Shown one piece after another: positions 10,929 to 22,765 of a DNA stretch of 64,000 nucleotides. The position numbers and the translations under genes are program-made. Source of the DNA: Prillingera fragicola (lineage: Eukaryota > Basidiomycota > Tremellomycetes > Trichosporonales > Trichosporonaceae); NCBI GenBank assembly GCA_002335605.1, contig BEDY01000008.1, positions 496,001-560,000 of the forward strand, given 5' to 3'. Below the pieces are notes generated by a model. It did no database searches. It was not told the DNA's origin and saw only the letters and a list, made by a program, of their open reading frames with translations. Positions within the stretch are counted from its first letter, which is position 1. Each line of letters begins with the position of its first letter.

Positions 10929-13762
10929 ATGCCCCGCGGCACTCAAGCAACTCTCCTCGTCACTGGCATCTGCCTCTTGGGTGGCATCTCGTAAGTAGAA
11001 TGTCGAGTGAAGCGAGCACGAACAAAACCACACAGAACACACGAGCAACAGCTGACACTCTCTAGGCCTCTCAAGAAGCTCCTGGCCCCTCATGCCCAGC
11101 TCCCGCCCGCTATCCTCGGCTGGACGATCGCCTCATTTGCCTGGGCACTGGTGCTTCTTGGTGTCGTGACCTCGTTCCGCACGCCCCTCATCTTCATGTG
11201 GAATTGCTTCATAAAGCCCTTTGTCAAGCACAGTGGCGCCGACGTCCCCGGTCGTAGTGACCAGAAGGAGCGCCTCGACGAGTTTTATGCCGGTCAAGCT
11301 GATGTCTACGACAACACCCGCACCCATCTCCTGCGTGGCCGCGAGACCATGCTCCAGCTCCTCGCTGCCCACCTTAAGGCTCAACCCGTGATCCATCGCG
11401 AGGGCGAGCAGCGCAAGCCCAAGATCTGGGTCGACATTGGTGGAGGTACGGGCTGGAACATTGAGAAGATGGACGAGTACCTTCCCCACAGCTACTTTGA
11501 CGCCATCTACCTCATCGACCTCTGCGAGCCCCTCCTTGAAGTTGCTCGTGCCAGGTTTGCTGCCAAGGGCTGGAAGAACGTTCACGTTCTCTGCCAGGAT
11601 GCCAGCTGCTTTGTGCTCCCCGAGTGGGAGAGCGGAGAGCTCGACCCCCGTGGCTCCCTAACAGCTATTACCCTCAGTTACTCGCTGTCCATGGTACGTG
11701 AGAGGTCGCGAGTGATTACTAACTGGGCTAGATTCCTCCCTTCTACAACCTCCTCGACCGCTGTGACCAGGTCCTTGACCCCGAGCGCGGTCTTATGGGC
11801 GTCGTCGACTTTTACACCTCGCGTGATGGTGGCATCAAGGAGCGGGTAAGTGTGGCGGTTTCGCTGTGGGATAAAAGTGGTCTGACGACCAGGCGATTGG
11901 TACCGAGAGCAAGCGCATGTCGTGGTTTGCCAAGTGGTTCTGGGAGTGCTGGTTCGAGTTTGACAATGTCCACCTCCACGGCTCCCGTCGGGACTACCTC
12001 GAGTACAAGATGGGCACGATCAAGACTTACAACGGCCGCAACAACTTCCTCAACTCATACTTTATTCAGATTCCTTAGTGTGTACTGTTTGCTCTTGGCA
12101 ACAACACCTCGCTGACCTTTAGCTACATCTTCCTCGGATGCTCGCGCCAGCGTGACGCCACAATCGCAGCCAAGGCCTTTGAGCTTGAGGCTGGCAATCG
12201 TCTCGGCCAGGGCAAAGGAGGTCTTATGACGCCCACTTCGCCTTTCACGTCACCCATGATTAGCTCACCTCTGTCTTACGCCGAGGGCAACAAGCTTGGC
12301 GCCATTCCCGAGCTCACCATTGGCCCCAGTGCCATGGAGCGTGCCAACGAGAACGGAGCCGACACTCCCACACACATGCAGACTCTGTACGAGGCGGGTG
12401 CTCCCCTGTCACCCTTCCACTACCAGCTCCGTAAGGCTTGGCGTGTCCCCTACCTCGAGGAGAAGATCCACCAGCAGTTCCGTACTCACATCTACGGCTG
12501 GACCTGGGAGGACCCTGAGGTTGACGTGCAGCGCCTGGGTATCAACAAGGACGATCACATTCTGGCCATTACTTCGGCCGGTGACAACGTCCTTCACTAC
12601 GCTCTTGCGGCCAAGTGTGCTCGTATCCACGCCGTCGACATGAACCCTTGCCAGGGCCACATTCTCGAGCTCAAGCTGGCCGCCATCCAGGCCCTCGAGT
12701 ACTCGGACTTCTGGATGATCTTTGGCGAGGGCGCCCACCCTGAGTTTGAACGCCTTCTCACCTCCAAGCTCTCGCCTTTCCTCTCGGCCCACGCGTATGC
12801 GTACTGGAAGACCCACGCCGACCAGTTCAGTCGCAACTTCTACTTCCGTGGCTACTCCGGCTGGGCCCTTCGTCTCGCCCAGGTTGCTTTCTACGTTTCT
12901 GGCGTGTCCAAGGATGTCCAGAAGATTTGCAACGCCTCGTCGACTGCCGAGCAGGTCCGCATCTGGAACAAACGTCTGCGCCCCGTCATGCTCAACCAGG
13001 TCATGCTCAAGGGATTCCTTGGCAATCCTGCATTCAACTGGCACGCCCTTGGTGTCCCCCGCAACCAGATGAATTGCTTCCTGAACGACGGCTCGGTTTC
13101 TGACTTTGTCACTGCCACCCTTGACCCCGTCCCGGCTCTGGCCAATCTCAAGGACGACAACTATTTCTACTTCCTCTGTCTCAACGGTCGTTACACCCGC
13201 TCGTCCTGCCCGGCCTACCTCAAGCCCGAGGGCTTCAAGGCTCTTCGTGAGGCCAAGACCAACAACGCCTTCAAGCTGCACACCGACACTATTCTCAATG
13301 TTCTCCGCGGCCTCCCCGACGGCAACCTGACGAAGGTCATCGTCATGGACTCGATGGACTGTGAGTAGAACGCATGGGCGTGCATCGCTGACAGCAAGGG
13401 TTTGACCCTATTCCCCCCAACACCCCCTTACCCCCCGTTGGGACCCAGGCCCTCGACGAGACAACCGAGTCGCCCGAGGCAGCGTACGAGCACTTGCGCT
13501 CTGAGCTCGACTTTGAGATTCTCGAGATGCGCCGTGTCCTCCGTGTCGGCGGACACGCTGTCTGGCGTTCGGCCGCCAAGTACCCCTGGTACCGCCAGCG
13601 TTTCGAGCTTGCCGGCTTCAAGGTTGAGCCCATTGACATTCGCGAAAACGGCCAGGCCATCGATCGCGTCAACATGTACGCGTCTTGTGAGTGCAGTGCA
13701 GCGATAGTTACGCGAGTCCAGAGCTGACGTCAATAGTCTGGCGTGCCGAGAAGCTTGCGTAA
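10929..13762 (+). CDS. BTA1: Betaine lipid (DGTS) synthase BTA1
   Basis: Seven exons (10929-10990, 11066-11693, 11732-11845, 11893-12077, 12123-13360, 13399-13686, 13737-13762) give 846 aa. BTA1 moves the 3-amino-3-carboxypropyl group of S-adenosylmethionine onto diacylglycerol and then trimethylates it, making diacylglyceryl-trimethylhomoserine, a phosphorus-free membrane lipid at the ER. An N-terminal hydrophobic segment comes first. Then comes the BtaB-like methyltransferase with the SAM motif VDIGGGTGW (about 142-150) and LSYSLSM. From about residue 430 the BtaA-like domain follows (THIYGWTWEDPEVD, TSAGDNVLHYAL, AVDMNPCQ). This order (BtaB then BtaA) is the fungal one. The enzyme is typically induced by phosphate shortage. 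The frame is open upstream of the chosen ATG, so the N-terminus may be longer. Confidence 0.95.
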
Positions 13763-14419
13763 AGAGACGCGCAGCACATGTGGGGCTTATCGCATGTCGG
13801 CATTTGGGATGTGACGTTTTGCGATGCCAAGGACCAACAGGCTGGAGGTGCCGAGTAGACGTTTTGCGGCGGAGATGACAAGTAGTAACATGAGATCTAG
13901 ACTAGCTAGACGTTCGGGTCGTGATGTATATCCATACGAAATCAGGTATCAAAGCGCTTAGAATGCGCTTGAGGTCCTTGGGGCTGCCGCTGAACATTCC
14001 AAGCTCCACGGCCCATGGGCTACGGTTGCCAGTTCAGTTCCGCGCTCCACCGTGTCCCTGGCATGCAAAGCATCTTGGGTCTGGAGATCTGGAGATCCAG
14101 TGATCCAGTGATCATAGCGCACGTGTGTAATCATCTGTGAACGTGACCCATCGAAATGTGTGCGCGTGCCTGGCAGGCACCACGCTGGTATGTGCGTGCC
14201 AGATATTTCAGTGCGATGGCGTGTACGCTGTCCTCGACTCCCAAAATACATTCTCATCGCTTGCTGAACAGCGAGCAAACAAAAGTTTGATATCTTCAGC
14301 AATGACTTCTGCTCTGCATTCCAACCATTACTTACCTCATCGCCTGTGCAGCTTGCTCCACAGGATATCCCGCCCTTGGCTGATCCAGCGTGTCGATCAC
14401 GACCTTCTCTCCCTCCACA
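13763..14419. other. Intergenic
   Basis: Between two plus-strand genes. It includes a short repeat block at 14080-14114, two copies of an 8-mer like CTGGAGAT followed by two copies of CCAGTGAT. No gene seen. Confidence 0.5.
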
Positions 14420-15871
14420 ATGGTCGCCTCCACCGCCACTCGCGTGTCATCCACAATCATGGAGCACAAGCGGCATGCCCCTCCACCCCCAAGCCCTCAC
14501 GATGATGTTGTTCGTCAAGTCACGCCAAAGGATTGGGGTCTCGTCAAGCAGCTTATAGGTCAAGGGTTTATGGAGGGCCTGGCGCACGCCAACCAGCGTG
14601 GTGAGTGGCCCAAGACCGTTCTTGTCTCCGAGCAAGCTATTATTACTCTGTCCTCCGAGTTTCCAGCTTTCGGCCTGGCTGTTGGCCATGATATCTGGTT
14701 GCTGTACCTCTTCCCGCTGCCCTTGACATGTCTTGGCAGCTCTCGAGTTGGAACAATTGCCACTCAGCCTCTGGCCAGCCCATGGTCACACAGTCTCTAG
14801 ACTGTTTCTAGACTGATTCTCACTGCTCCATTATCAGTTGCATCGATTCCCATCGATGTGTCGCGTGACTACTGACAGCTGCTTTCCATCCGTACTACTG
14901 CTACACACGAAGCTAACCCACCCGCAGTGTACGTCCACCCGCTCGTGCTAGTGCCAGTGCTGGCCATCGGTTTCGCCCTCTCATACATCCTGGGATACTC
15001 CGTGTCCTATTCCAGCCCTCTCACGTGGGCTCGGGTCCTTGTCGGCCCTGCAGTGACGATGCTCCCCGTGCTCGCCACTGTGGAGTATCTGCATCGCCCA
15101 AAGTTTGAGGCACGTCTTCGGTTGCTTCTGAGCGCTTCAGATCTTGCTCGCCCCGAAACCTTCTACAGCACTCAGCAACAGGCGGCGACCGGGGCCTGGG
15201 TGTTTGAGCACAAGGGAACTGTTGTAGGCGCTGTGGCGCTTGATGCCGCCACTCCCGGGCTCGCCCTCACTTCGCTGCTTCACGACGATGCAGATGGCGA
15301 TGACAACATGACGGCGACTGCTTCTGAAAAGACCGGGAATCACGGGCACGGGCCGACGCCACTGCAGCAGCCACAGGGGTCGGCGCCGCCCGTGCTTGAC
15401 GTACCTGGCACGGGCGGCGTTTCCAGTGGCGTCAATGCCGTCAGCGGCGTTGAAACCACGACCCCGCGTGCCCATGCGGCGTCGACCACCCCAGCATTGT
15501 CGGGTTTGAGGCAGCGCAAAGGACTTGCAACCGCTACAGTAACCGACAGTAGTGGCATTGGAGGTGTGGCAGAAATCCGACACATCACTGTTGATGCGCC
15601 AGTACGCCGTCACCGTATTGGCACGGAACTCCTTGCTACTGCGCTTGACCACGCATTTGCCTCTGACATCAAGCAGGTCATCGTGCTCACCCAGCCGTTC
15701 ACCCCCGGTGGCAACCGCGTCTTCAAGAGAGCTGGCTTTACACCTCTTGCAACCGTGCCAGGCCCGCGCACGGGCTCGGGACTGGGACTCTTTGGCTGGA
15801 ATGGTATATGGCTGGGCGTTGATGCCGAGACGTGGCGTCTTACGAGGGAAACGCTGTACGGCAAACGGTAG
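14420..15871 (+). CDS. Membrane-anchored GNAT N-acetyltransferase
   Basis: Two exons (14420-14600, 14928-15871) give 374 aa. The N-terminal 60 residues include a start of the acetyltransferase fold (VTPKDWGLVKQLIGQGF). Two hydrophobic segments at about 63-85 and 95-115 anchor it in a membrane, as in NAT8-like enzymes. The acetyl-CoA loop is in VRRHRIGTELL (about 295-305), followed by the NRVFKRAGF end of the GNAT fold. An insert of about 85 residues, Gly/Thr/Pro-rich, splits the fold between strands, which is unusual. The single intron is 328 nt, long for this genome, and keeps frame (Q-R-V). Substrate unknown. An alternative start is the internal ATG at 14459. Confidence 0.8.
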
Positions 15872-16351
15872 TAGAAACGGGCCTGGCTACACTATCCGCT
15901 TGTCATGAATGGGATGCATGGGACGTCATGAAGTGCAGATTCCAAGGTGCGTAATTGGAATGCAGAAACTGAATAGTGTGCAAAGTTAGGCGAAGGCCAT
16001 CGTCCAGGTCCGCCCCTGGTGTGGCGGTTCCTCTCTCCCAGGCCATTGCACCTGGACTAGGCCCGTCAAACCTTATTTACCTCGATACCAGGACTGGAGA
16101 ATGATCAGAATGGGGAACAAGGAAAAGCGAAAATGAACTGGAACCAGGACACGAGTTTCTCCCTGGCCGAGTCCCACTGTTGCGATCATTGGACCGGGAA
16201 AGCATCTCGTACAGGGTGCAAGGGAAGGTGAAGCCACTCTATGTGGGAGGGGCCATGCATGCGAGACAAGTACTGTTACAATGGCTCGCCTGTGGGAAGC
16301 CAATTACGACAGTATCGTAGCGAGTCAGGTCGTGAGCCTAGTGCGCTAGTT
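15872..16351. other. Intergenic between convergent genes
   Basis: Facing 3' ends of the acetyltransferase and velvet genes. Nothing else seen. Confidence 0.5.
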
Positions 16352-18429
16352 TTACAGCTGGGGAGGCAGATGCGGACGTGAAGAGGGGACATCGAGATGC
16401 TGACGGATAGGTGGCAAGATTGGTCGAGAGTCGTGCTCGCGGCCCAGCCGCCCTGGCGCAGTACCAGGAGGCTGCGGGTAGTTGTGAGGCGGAGGGTGCG
16501 AGTGCTGGTGACCATGACCGTGCTGCGACGGCGGGTATGGATAGTCGTGAGGATGCTGGTGCTGGTGCTGGTGCGGGGAGTGCTGAGAGTGCTGGGGGTG
16601 CTGATGGTGCTGGGGGTGGAGATGCGACGGCGGGTGATGGTGGCCGTGATGCGGCGGGGGATAACCTTGGTGGTGAGAGTCAACGTTGCTGACAACGGGG
16701 ACAATGCGAGGAAGACGAGGCAAGGCAAAGTCCGGAGGAGCCCCTCGGTGAACTCCCAAAGGAGACGGCTGCGCGTGCAGTGGCACTGAAGGAAGTCCAT
16801 CGTCCCCTGACGCATAATCGCGGCGTGGCGAGTCCCAGTCACGACGATAGCCCGAGGCGGACGACGCGCTCTGTGGGCGACCATGGGAGCGTCCTAGAGA
16901 GAAGGCAGACAAGTCACTCGACGGGGAAGACACTGCCGTATTAGTACCAGAACACCCCGCGATCGGATAGACTCACAGGAGAAATCGAGGCGAGATGAGA
17001 TATCTGTCAAGGCATACATGCCGTCCTCACGCCTGCGGCCGTGGCCAACCCGCAGGTCCCGGTCGCCATGAATGCGTCGCAGCTTGCGAGCAGGTTCGAG
17101 GTCGTGTGCAGGGGATCTGCGCTGTGACATGTCGTACTCGGGGTACGAGCTGCCATGACCGCGCCATGCGAGTGATGGGTACTGGCTGTACGGAGGTGCC
17201 GACGATGGCGCTCCGGTAGACGGCGGCAGCGACGAGGTGTAGCGCAAAGGTGGCGGATGACCACCAGCGGATCCCGGTCCTGGAGACATTTCGGCCACGG
17301 CCTCCTGTTGCCTGTACACAGAAGTCCTGCGCCGGCCTGGGCCTTTGCTGCTGGACGAGTCGGTGCGCAGCTTGACCTTGAGCCCCTGGGTGGCGAGGTG
17401 GCGAGTAAGCGGAGTGCTTTCATGCATGCCCTTGAACAACTTTGGCGAGAAGACCTCGAACGGTTCGGAGACGGTGTAGCATATCTCGGTGATGCCCTCT
17501 GCCGCAGTTTCGTAGAGCGTAAACTTGAGACGGAAGACGCCTGGCAGGCGTACGGAAAGCTTCGCAAAGATGCACAGTGCTCCAGGTTTGCCGTCGAGAT
17601 GTCTGAGTCGCTCTGGGGTCTGAATGACTTCACCTGCCGTAGCATCGGCCCCATTGGGAGTCTTAACCTCGGTGCATTCCTTGTCACTGGTGGCATTGGT
17701 CGTGAGCTCCGCCGACACTAGCGAAGCTCGGATAAAGAAGGAAGTTGAATCCAAGAGATCACTGCAAAAGGCATTAGCACGTACAGCTGTGTTGAAGAGC
17801 TCACGGATAGTCTCCAGCCTTAGAACGCAGTTCAATGACCGGAGGAGGGTCCACGGGGCGGCGATCAACTAGATAGTGTCAGCGGCGCATGACCACGTAG
17901 AACCCACTGGTTTCATTTTCCTCCTTGAACGAGCATAGTCGGGCCCGCTCGGGCTGCTGACAGACCACGAGCATGAGTCTGGGGAAAAGTCAGTGGCTGA
18001 TCATGGACGGTTGGGCATTTCGACGTACTGTGAAAGCTCTGCTCGGCGCGCGTCGTCTCTCCGCTGCGTTTCCTCGTTATCAGACGGGGCTTCGCTTAGG
18101 GTACTGAGGGCGCTGGGTGTCGGGACACTGGTCGCTCCACTAGTCTTGCGAGGTGCATTTGTCGGCACTAGGGCAACTGGCGACGACCTCACCGAAGCAG
18201 ATGCAGCGGAAGCTTCATCCGGGGAGCGACGTGCAACCCCGGTGTCTGCAGTTGGCAGGGTGGCAACGGGCGGCGTACGCTTTCTTGGTGGACTGACGCG
18301 AGTTGTCGGTGGTCGCGATTTCGCCGAAGAGGATGAAGACGGCTTTGAGGTTGAAGAAGGTTTGGGTTGTGGTGGCGAGGCGGGGGAAGTGCTCGTGCCG
18401 TTTGTACGTGACGATCCTGGTGCGCCCAT
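16352..18429 (-). CDS. Velvet-domain transcriptional regulator
   Basis: Five exons (18029-18429, 17908-17978, 17805-17868, 16977-17761, 16352-16932) give 633 aa. Velvet proteins (VosA, VelB, VeA) bind DNA through an NF-kB-like fold and control development, sporulation and secondary metabolism. The velvet domain starts at about residue 134 with QLMLVVCQQPERARLC, then DRRPVDPPPVIELR, FFIRASLVSAE, IFAKLSVRLPGVFRLKFTLYE and ESTPLTRHLATQGLKVKLR, ending near 340. Upstream are 133 residues of Ser/Thr/Pro-rich disorder; downstream come Arg-rich stretches that could be nuclear localisation signals and then a striking His/Pro/Gln-rich tail. The domain has no large internal insert, which favours the VosA type over VelB. 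All four introns are needed to rebuild the domain, so the model is well fixed. The gene has 4.3 kb of upstream DNA. Confidence 0.93.
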
Positions 18430-21400
18430 TGTGGCCCCTTTTACGACGTGGTTGGCGTGGTGGTGGTGGTGGTGGCTGCACGCAGTGGCGTGGGCGAGGT
18501 GAGGTTGGGGGTAGTAGCCGCTTGGCCGTGCGTGCCCAACAGCAGAAGCGCAGATGAGCGCCGCCGTGCAGTCGTGTGTGTTGGCTGGGCACTCGGGCGC
18601 AAGCAACGGACGCGCGCGCAGACGAATGTGTGATGGAGAGAGAATGGACAAAGGGAGTAGAGCCCGAGATCAGTTGGTCGCTCGTAGGAGTGCGTGCGTG
18701 AGAGAGGGGGGTAGGTGGGTGTCGAAGGACCGCGATGGACCTGGGTGGCTGAGAGCAGGCCGGTGGGTGCGGGTGCACGAGGGGGCGTCGTCAATGTTCG
18801 GTAAGGGGGTGGCGGTATGAGCCCCGAGGCTGTTGGAATGGGAATGAATCCGAACAAGGTTTGTTAGCTGTGCGTAGCAGGTGGTGTTGGTGACGCCGGC
18901 GGCGGCAATACCAGCTGGGCGGCCGGCGAATGGACGGACGGTGGAAGAGTTGGCTTTGCGGCAACGGCGGCTGCTAGAGCCAGAGCTTTGTCGGGTCGGT
19001 TTTTTTTGGCGTAGATGGAGGCGTTGGATTGTCGTTGGGTACGTTGCAAGAGGCGTTTCGTGGCCAAAAGGGGTGTAATGAAACCGTGTACTAGCTTACA
19101 AATTGCTGGTCGCGTGTATGGCACATAAAGACTTTGTTACTGACCGAAAGACAAAGAGCAAGGTCGAGGCTGGCCGGAGACGGAGGACGCAATATTAGGC
19201 CAACGAGTTGGCGGCTGCGGAGGACGGAGGCGTACGAGTGAGCAACTAGGATAATATTCTGCCCCAGCGGTGGCGGCGGCTGCAGTGGAGGGTGCAAAGG
19301 GTGAAGGGGTATATCTATTGTACCATCTAAGATGGGAAAGCGTCAAGATTCAAGTTGCAAAGTCATGTTCTTCTGTTGCACCTGGATACAGCTGCATGCC
19401 GTAGGTCTGGTCTGTGGCTCTGTCCGCTAGCGTTGCAAAGTAGATAATCGATCACGATTCCACCAAGGTAACGTACAACAAACCCATCAGCCATGCCAGG
19501 ACAGGAACCCGTCTTGTCAAACGCTGCCGCAGCCTCCGCCACCAGACCCTGGAGCTTCTATCCATTCGCTAGTGTGCTCTCTTTCGCTCGCTCCCTCGTA
19601 TCGCAGCGTCGCCATGCGCGCTGCTTCCCTCCCCCTTCTCTTCCCTAATTACTCCACATTGATTGCATTGTGGTTGCCTGGTTGTCGTTGCCAGTCGCGG
19701 GCAACATTCCGCCGTGCACCATGCGTGCCACGTCCCAGGTGTACGGATCCTGCCCACTTGACCCTTCTTTCGCGACCGAGAAGCGTCTCTGCAGGGCGCG
19801 CTTACCATGCGCGTGTAAAGGTGCTGCGGCGGTCGTCAGCAACGCACACACACACCCGACACACGCGCTCCAAAGCCGAAGGAAACGGATGGGACGACAG
19901 TTTCGAGCCAGACGACCGAAGATGAACTGTATGCCTCAATCAATCAGGGAGAAGAATAGGGCATCCCGGTGCCCGCATACGCCGACTGCCCTCAATTGGC
20001 CATGCATATCACGACCCGTTCTCGTAAGCACTGGAGGTTCGGCATCACCCCGTACCTGGCTGACGTACCTCCTACCAAGATGAGATCGGCTCGGCTCCAC
20101 AAGCATGGCATCACACCCTGACTTACCCCTAGCCCAACAGGATCAATACCTTCTTACCGTCGCGCTGGGACGGCCCCGTGTTTGCCCACGCGCGCCTGCA
20201 GCCGCACATCTGGCGCCATTGCGACCTGATGGCCAGATGTGCGCACAAAATCACAGGATCACAGGTCATGGATCCCCGCCAACCGCGCACCCAACCAACG
20301 CCTAACGGCCGACTCGGCAACGAAAGGGCTTGGTCAGACGAAAAAGCCTATATGCAGGACCAACGCAGCTAGCCAGCAGCAGGCGCCACAAGGGGGCGCG
20401 GGAAAACTTGGAGCAAAGGTGGCCCATGTGCCTGGTCTACAAGCCTAAAGTGGACTTTGGATCATATAGACCTTCCTTCGCGATCATGCGGGTGGGTGAA
20501 ATCGGGTGGCTGTTGGCCTCGAAAGAGACCAAGGATCTGACAAGCTGACAAGCCAAGGCATGAGCCCCCTTCCCCGGCATCTGGAAAAAGATGGATACGT
20601 ACCAGACTGCTAGTTCGGGTCTGGTAGCCTGCAGGGTCCGTCGCTCGTTTCATAAAGTGTATTCTCGCCCGGGCTCCGATGTTCAGGCGGGCCGTCAGGC
20701 CCTCGTGCGCCCCTGGGTCGGTCCAGTCCCTTTCAGACCTGATGCCTCTGATTCCATCAGGCAGCCACCCGGCACCACGGCGCGACGAATTTAGGGTTTG
20801 CATCTGTTCAAACAAGCACAGTCGTCAGAGCCAGTGAAACCCTTTCTAGAACACCTTCTCTGGCCTCTCTGGCCAACCCAGACCTGACTGTCCCAGGGAG
20901 TGGTGACTGCCTGCCACTTTCGAAGTTCATCGTCACACTCATCTTGTGGGCACACATGGACTTGCACGACTTTGTCGTCGTCCTCGTTTTCGTTGGATAC
21001 GACAAGAGCCCAATGCATGGGTGCGTTGGCACTGCTTGTGCACAGCAACCCCGCTACTCCCGCAAAAGTGCGACCAAGTCAACGTTCCTGTATTCAGTCT
21101 GCTCTGTTGCCCACGGCTCAACCACCAGTCGGCCATATCTCAGTTGCTTTGACATCCTGGCTATCTCGCCCATACCTTGGCGGTGTTTCGACGATCCAGT
21201 AGTCCACTCTGACATAGGTTCTCAATGAACAGGAGACGCACTCCCAACAGGTGATCGGGATGTGATCGGATACTGTGGTGCCTTTCATCCTTAGCGGTTT
21301 GGACAGATGAAGCCACTGAACGAACAGGTCCAAAGGTCCCCTCTCTTCCTCCGTCCGCTGGCCATGGTACATGGCACGGCCAGTCGGTCTCTATACTCGG

Positions 21401-22765
21401 AGGTTCGGAACTTCTACCATGCGACCCATGCGACCCAGCCGCTCCGGACGATGTCACGATGGAGCCTTGGAAGGAAGGGATTGCGTAACGGTGTGTCCGA
21501 TTGACAGACCACATGTTCTCCTTTGCGCTCTGTATTTCTAATGAATCCGAGAAGATCCAAGACAGCAACCGGGCCGAGTTCAGTAGCGCCGGGCCGGGTC
21601 GGTCCGCTCCAACATTTTAGCATTCCTGTGGAACTCTATGACTCGCAAACGCGCCTTCGTCTCTAACATGCCTCTGTAGCTTAATTAACGGGACAGAGAC
21701 GTAAGGCTCACGCACACATCAAGCCAAGGCATATCGTTACGTGTGTGAGCAAGTTAAGCGCAGGGGCTGGTTTCTAGCAACTGATTAACCCGTTCAATAT
21801 GCGTTGCCCACTCTCACGCCTGTAACCCGTCCCGGTCGTGTGGCTTATACTTCTGCAGTGCCGTCTTGAACCGCTTCCATGCTTTCCATGCCTCGTTCGA
21901 CATTCTGAAACGCCCAAGTCCTGCCAAGAGGTGTAGAGATTATGACACACATTATCGAACACGTCTCTGCCCAGTTCCCGAGCACTTTTACAGGGCGTGG
22001 CACAGCATGTGTCACTCACCAAGCCAGAATGATGACGTCTGGACAGCCTCCGGGCAAGTCGGACGACCTGACCAGGTCCCACCCGATCCCAAAGTACAAT
22101 GTACCTTTTGGGTACTGTAATAGACCAAGGACTGAGGAATGGCTTCCACCGTTGCACCAGTTCATGATGCATCGCCACAGTGCACGCACTTCTCCCCACT
22201 CCCCGCGTTATTCGGAGCATGTGTGTAGCTGTCTGGTGAAGGTGACTGTCCGTCTGATCGCGTTCACAAGAGACCATTTTCCGCAGGGCAAGCGGCCAGT
22301 ACCACCGCAGGGTTACGTCGCTCTGTATGAGCGGGGCCATTCCAAACTTTACCAGCATACGATACCAGTTGCGTCCTTCCCCATGATTAAGGGCAGATAC
22401 TTCTACGGAGTATGCCGCCAGCATGCGCCAGCAGACGTAGCCGCCACTCGACAGATTCCGTGGCACTGCCTGAGGCAAAGTCAAGGCGTAGCTGCTTCTA
22501 TTCCACATGCACCCTCTCCGAGCTCGTACGATGCCCTCGATGCATAATGAACACTTGCGTTAAAAAAGGAAAACCAACAACGGGACCAGGGTCATAGAGA
22601 GCCTCTTGCAATAATAATGTGGGGGATATGTGTTATGGGTGCGTGGCAAATTATTGGTGGCGAAACTGCAGTCGTAATCGCAGTCGCAGTCGTAGTCGCT
22701 ACCGCTGCCATGGCTGCGTCGCCGCACAAATTAGAGGCGCTTGTTCAGGAGGAAACAAGCCGTCA
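18430..22765. other. 4.3-kb gene-poor region upstream of the velvet gene
   Basis: No gene that I can support. It starts with a short run of CAC/GTG triplets (18456-18478). Two antisense, ATG-started open frames (21774-22508 minus, 21942-22547 plus) overlap one another and show no family features or splice pattern. The last 200 bp are the KIN1 3' region with a CAGTCG-type hexamer run near 22670-22700. A long 5' leader, enhancer-like sites or a non-coding RNA are possible. Confidence 0.5.
18456..18478. repeat. GTG/CAC trinucleotide run
   Basis: A run of GTG triplets on the plus strand, 27 nt upstream of the velvet ATG on the minus strand. In one minus frame it would read as poly-His but there is no ATG there. 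Confidence 0.7.

Noticed and set aside
12409..13281. 290-codon antisense frame inside BTA1
   Set aside because: Shadow of the BTA1 exon; no family features.
22670..22705. CAGTCG-type hexamer run as a coding or CRISPR-like repeat
   Set aside because: Very short, imperfect and directly downstream of KIN1; best seen as simple sequence in a 3' region.
19330..22765. tRNA or rRNA genes in the long intergenic regions
   Set aside because: Scanned by eye for TTCGA-type B boxes with a matching cloverleaf; none was convincing. A covariance-model search would settle it.
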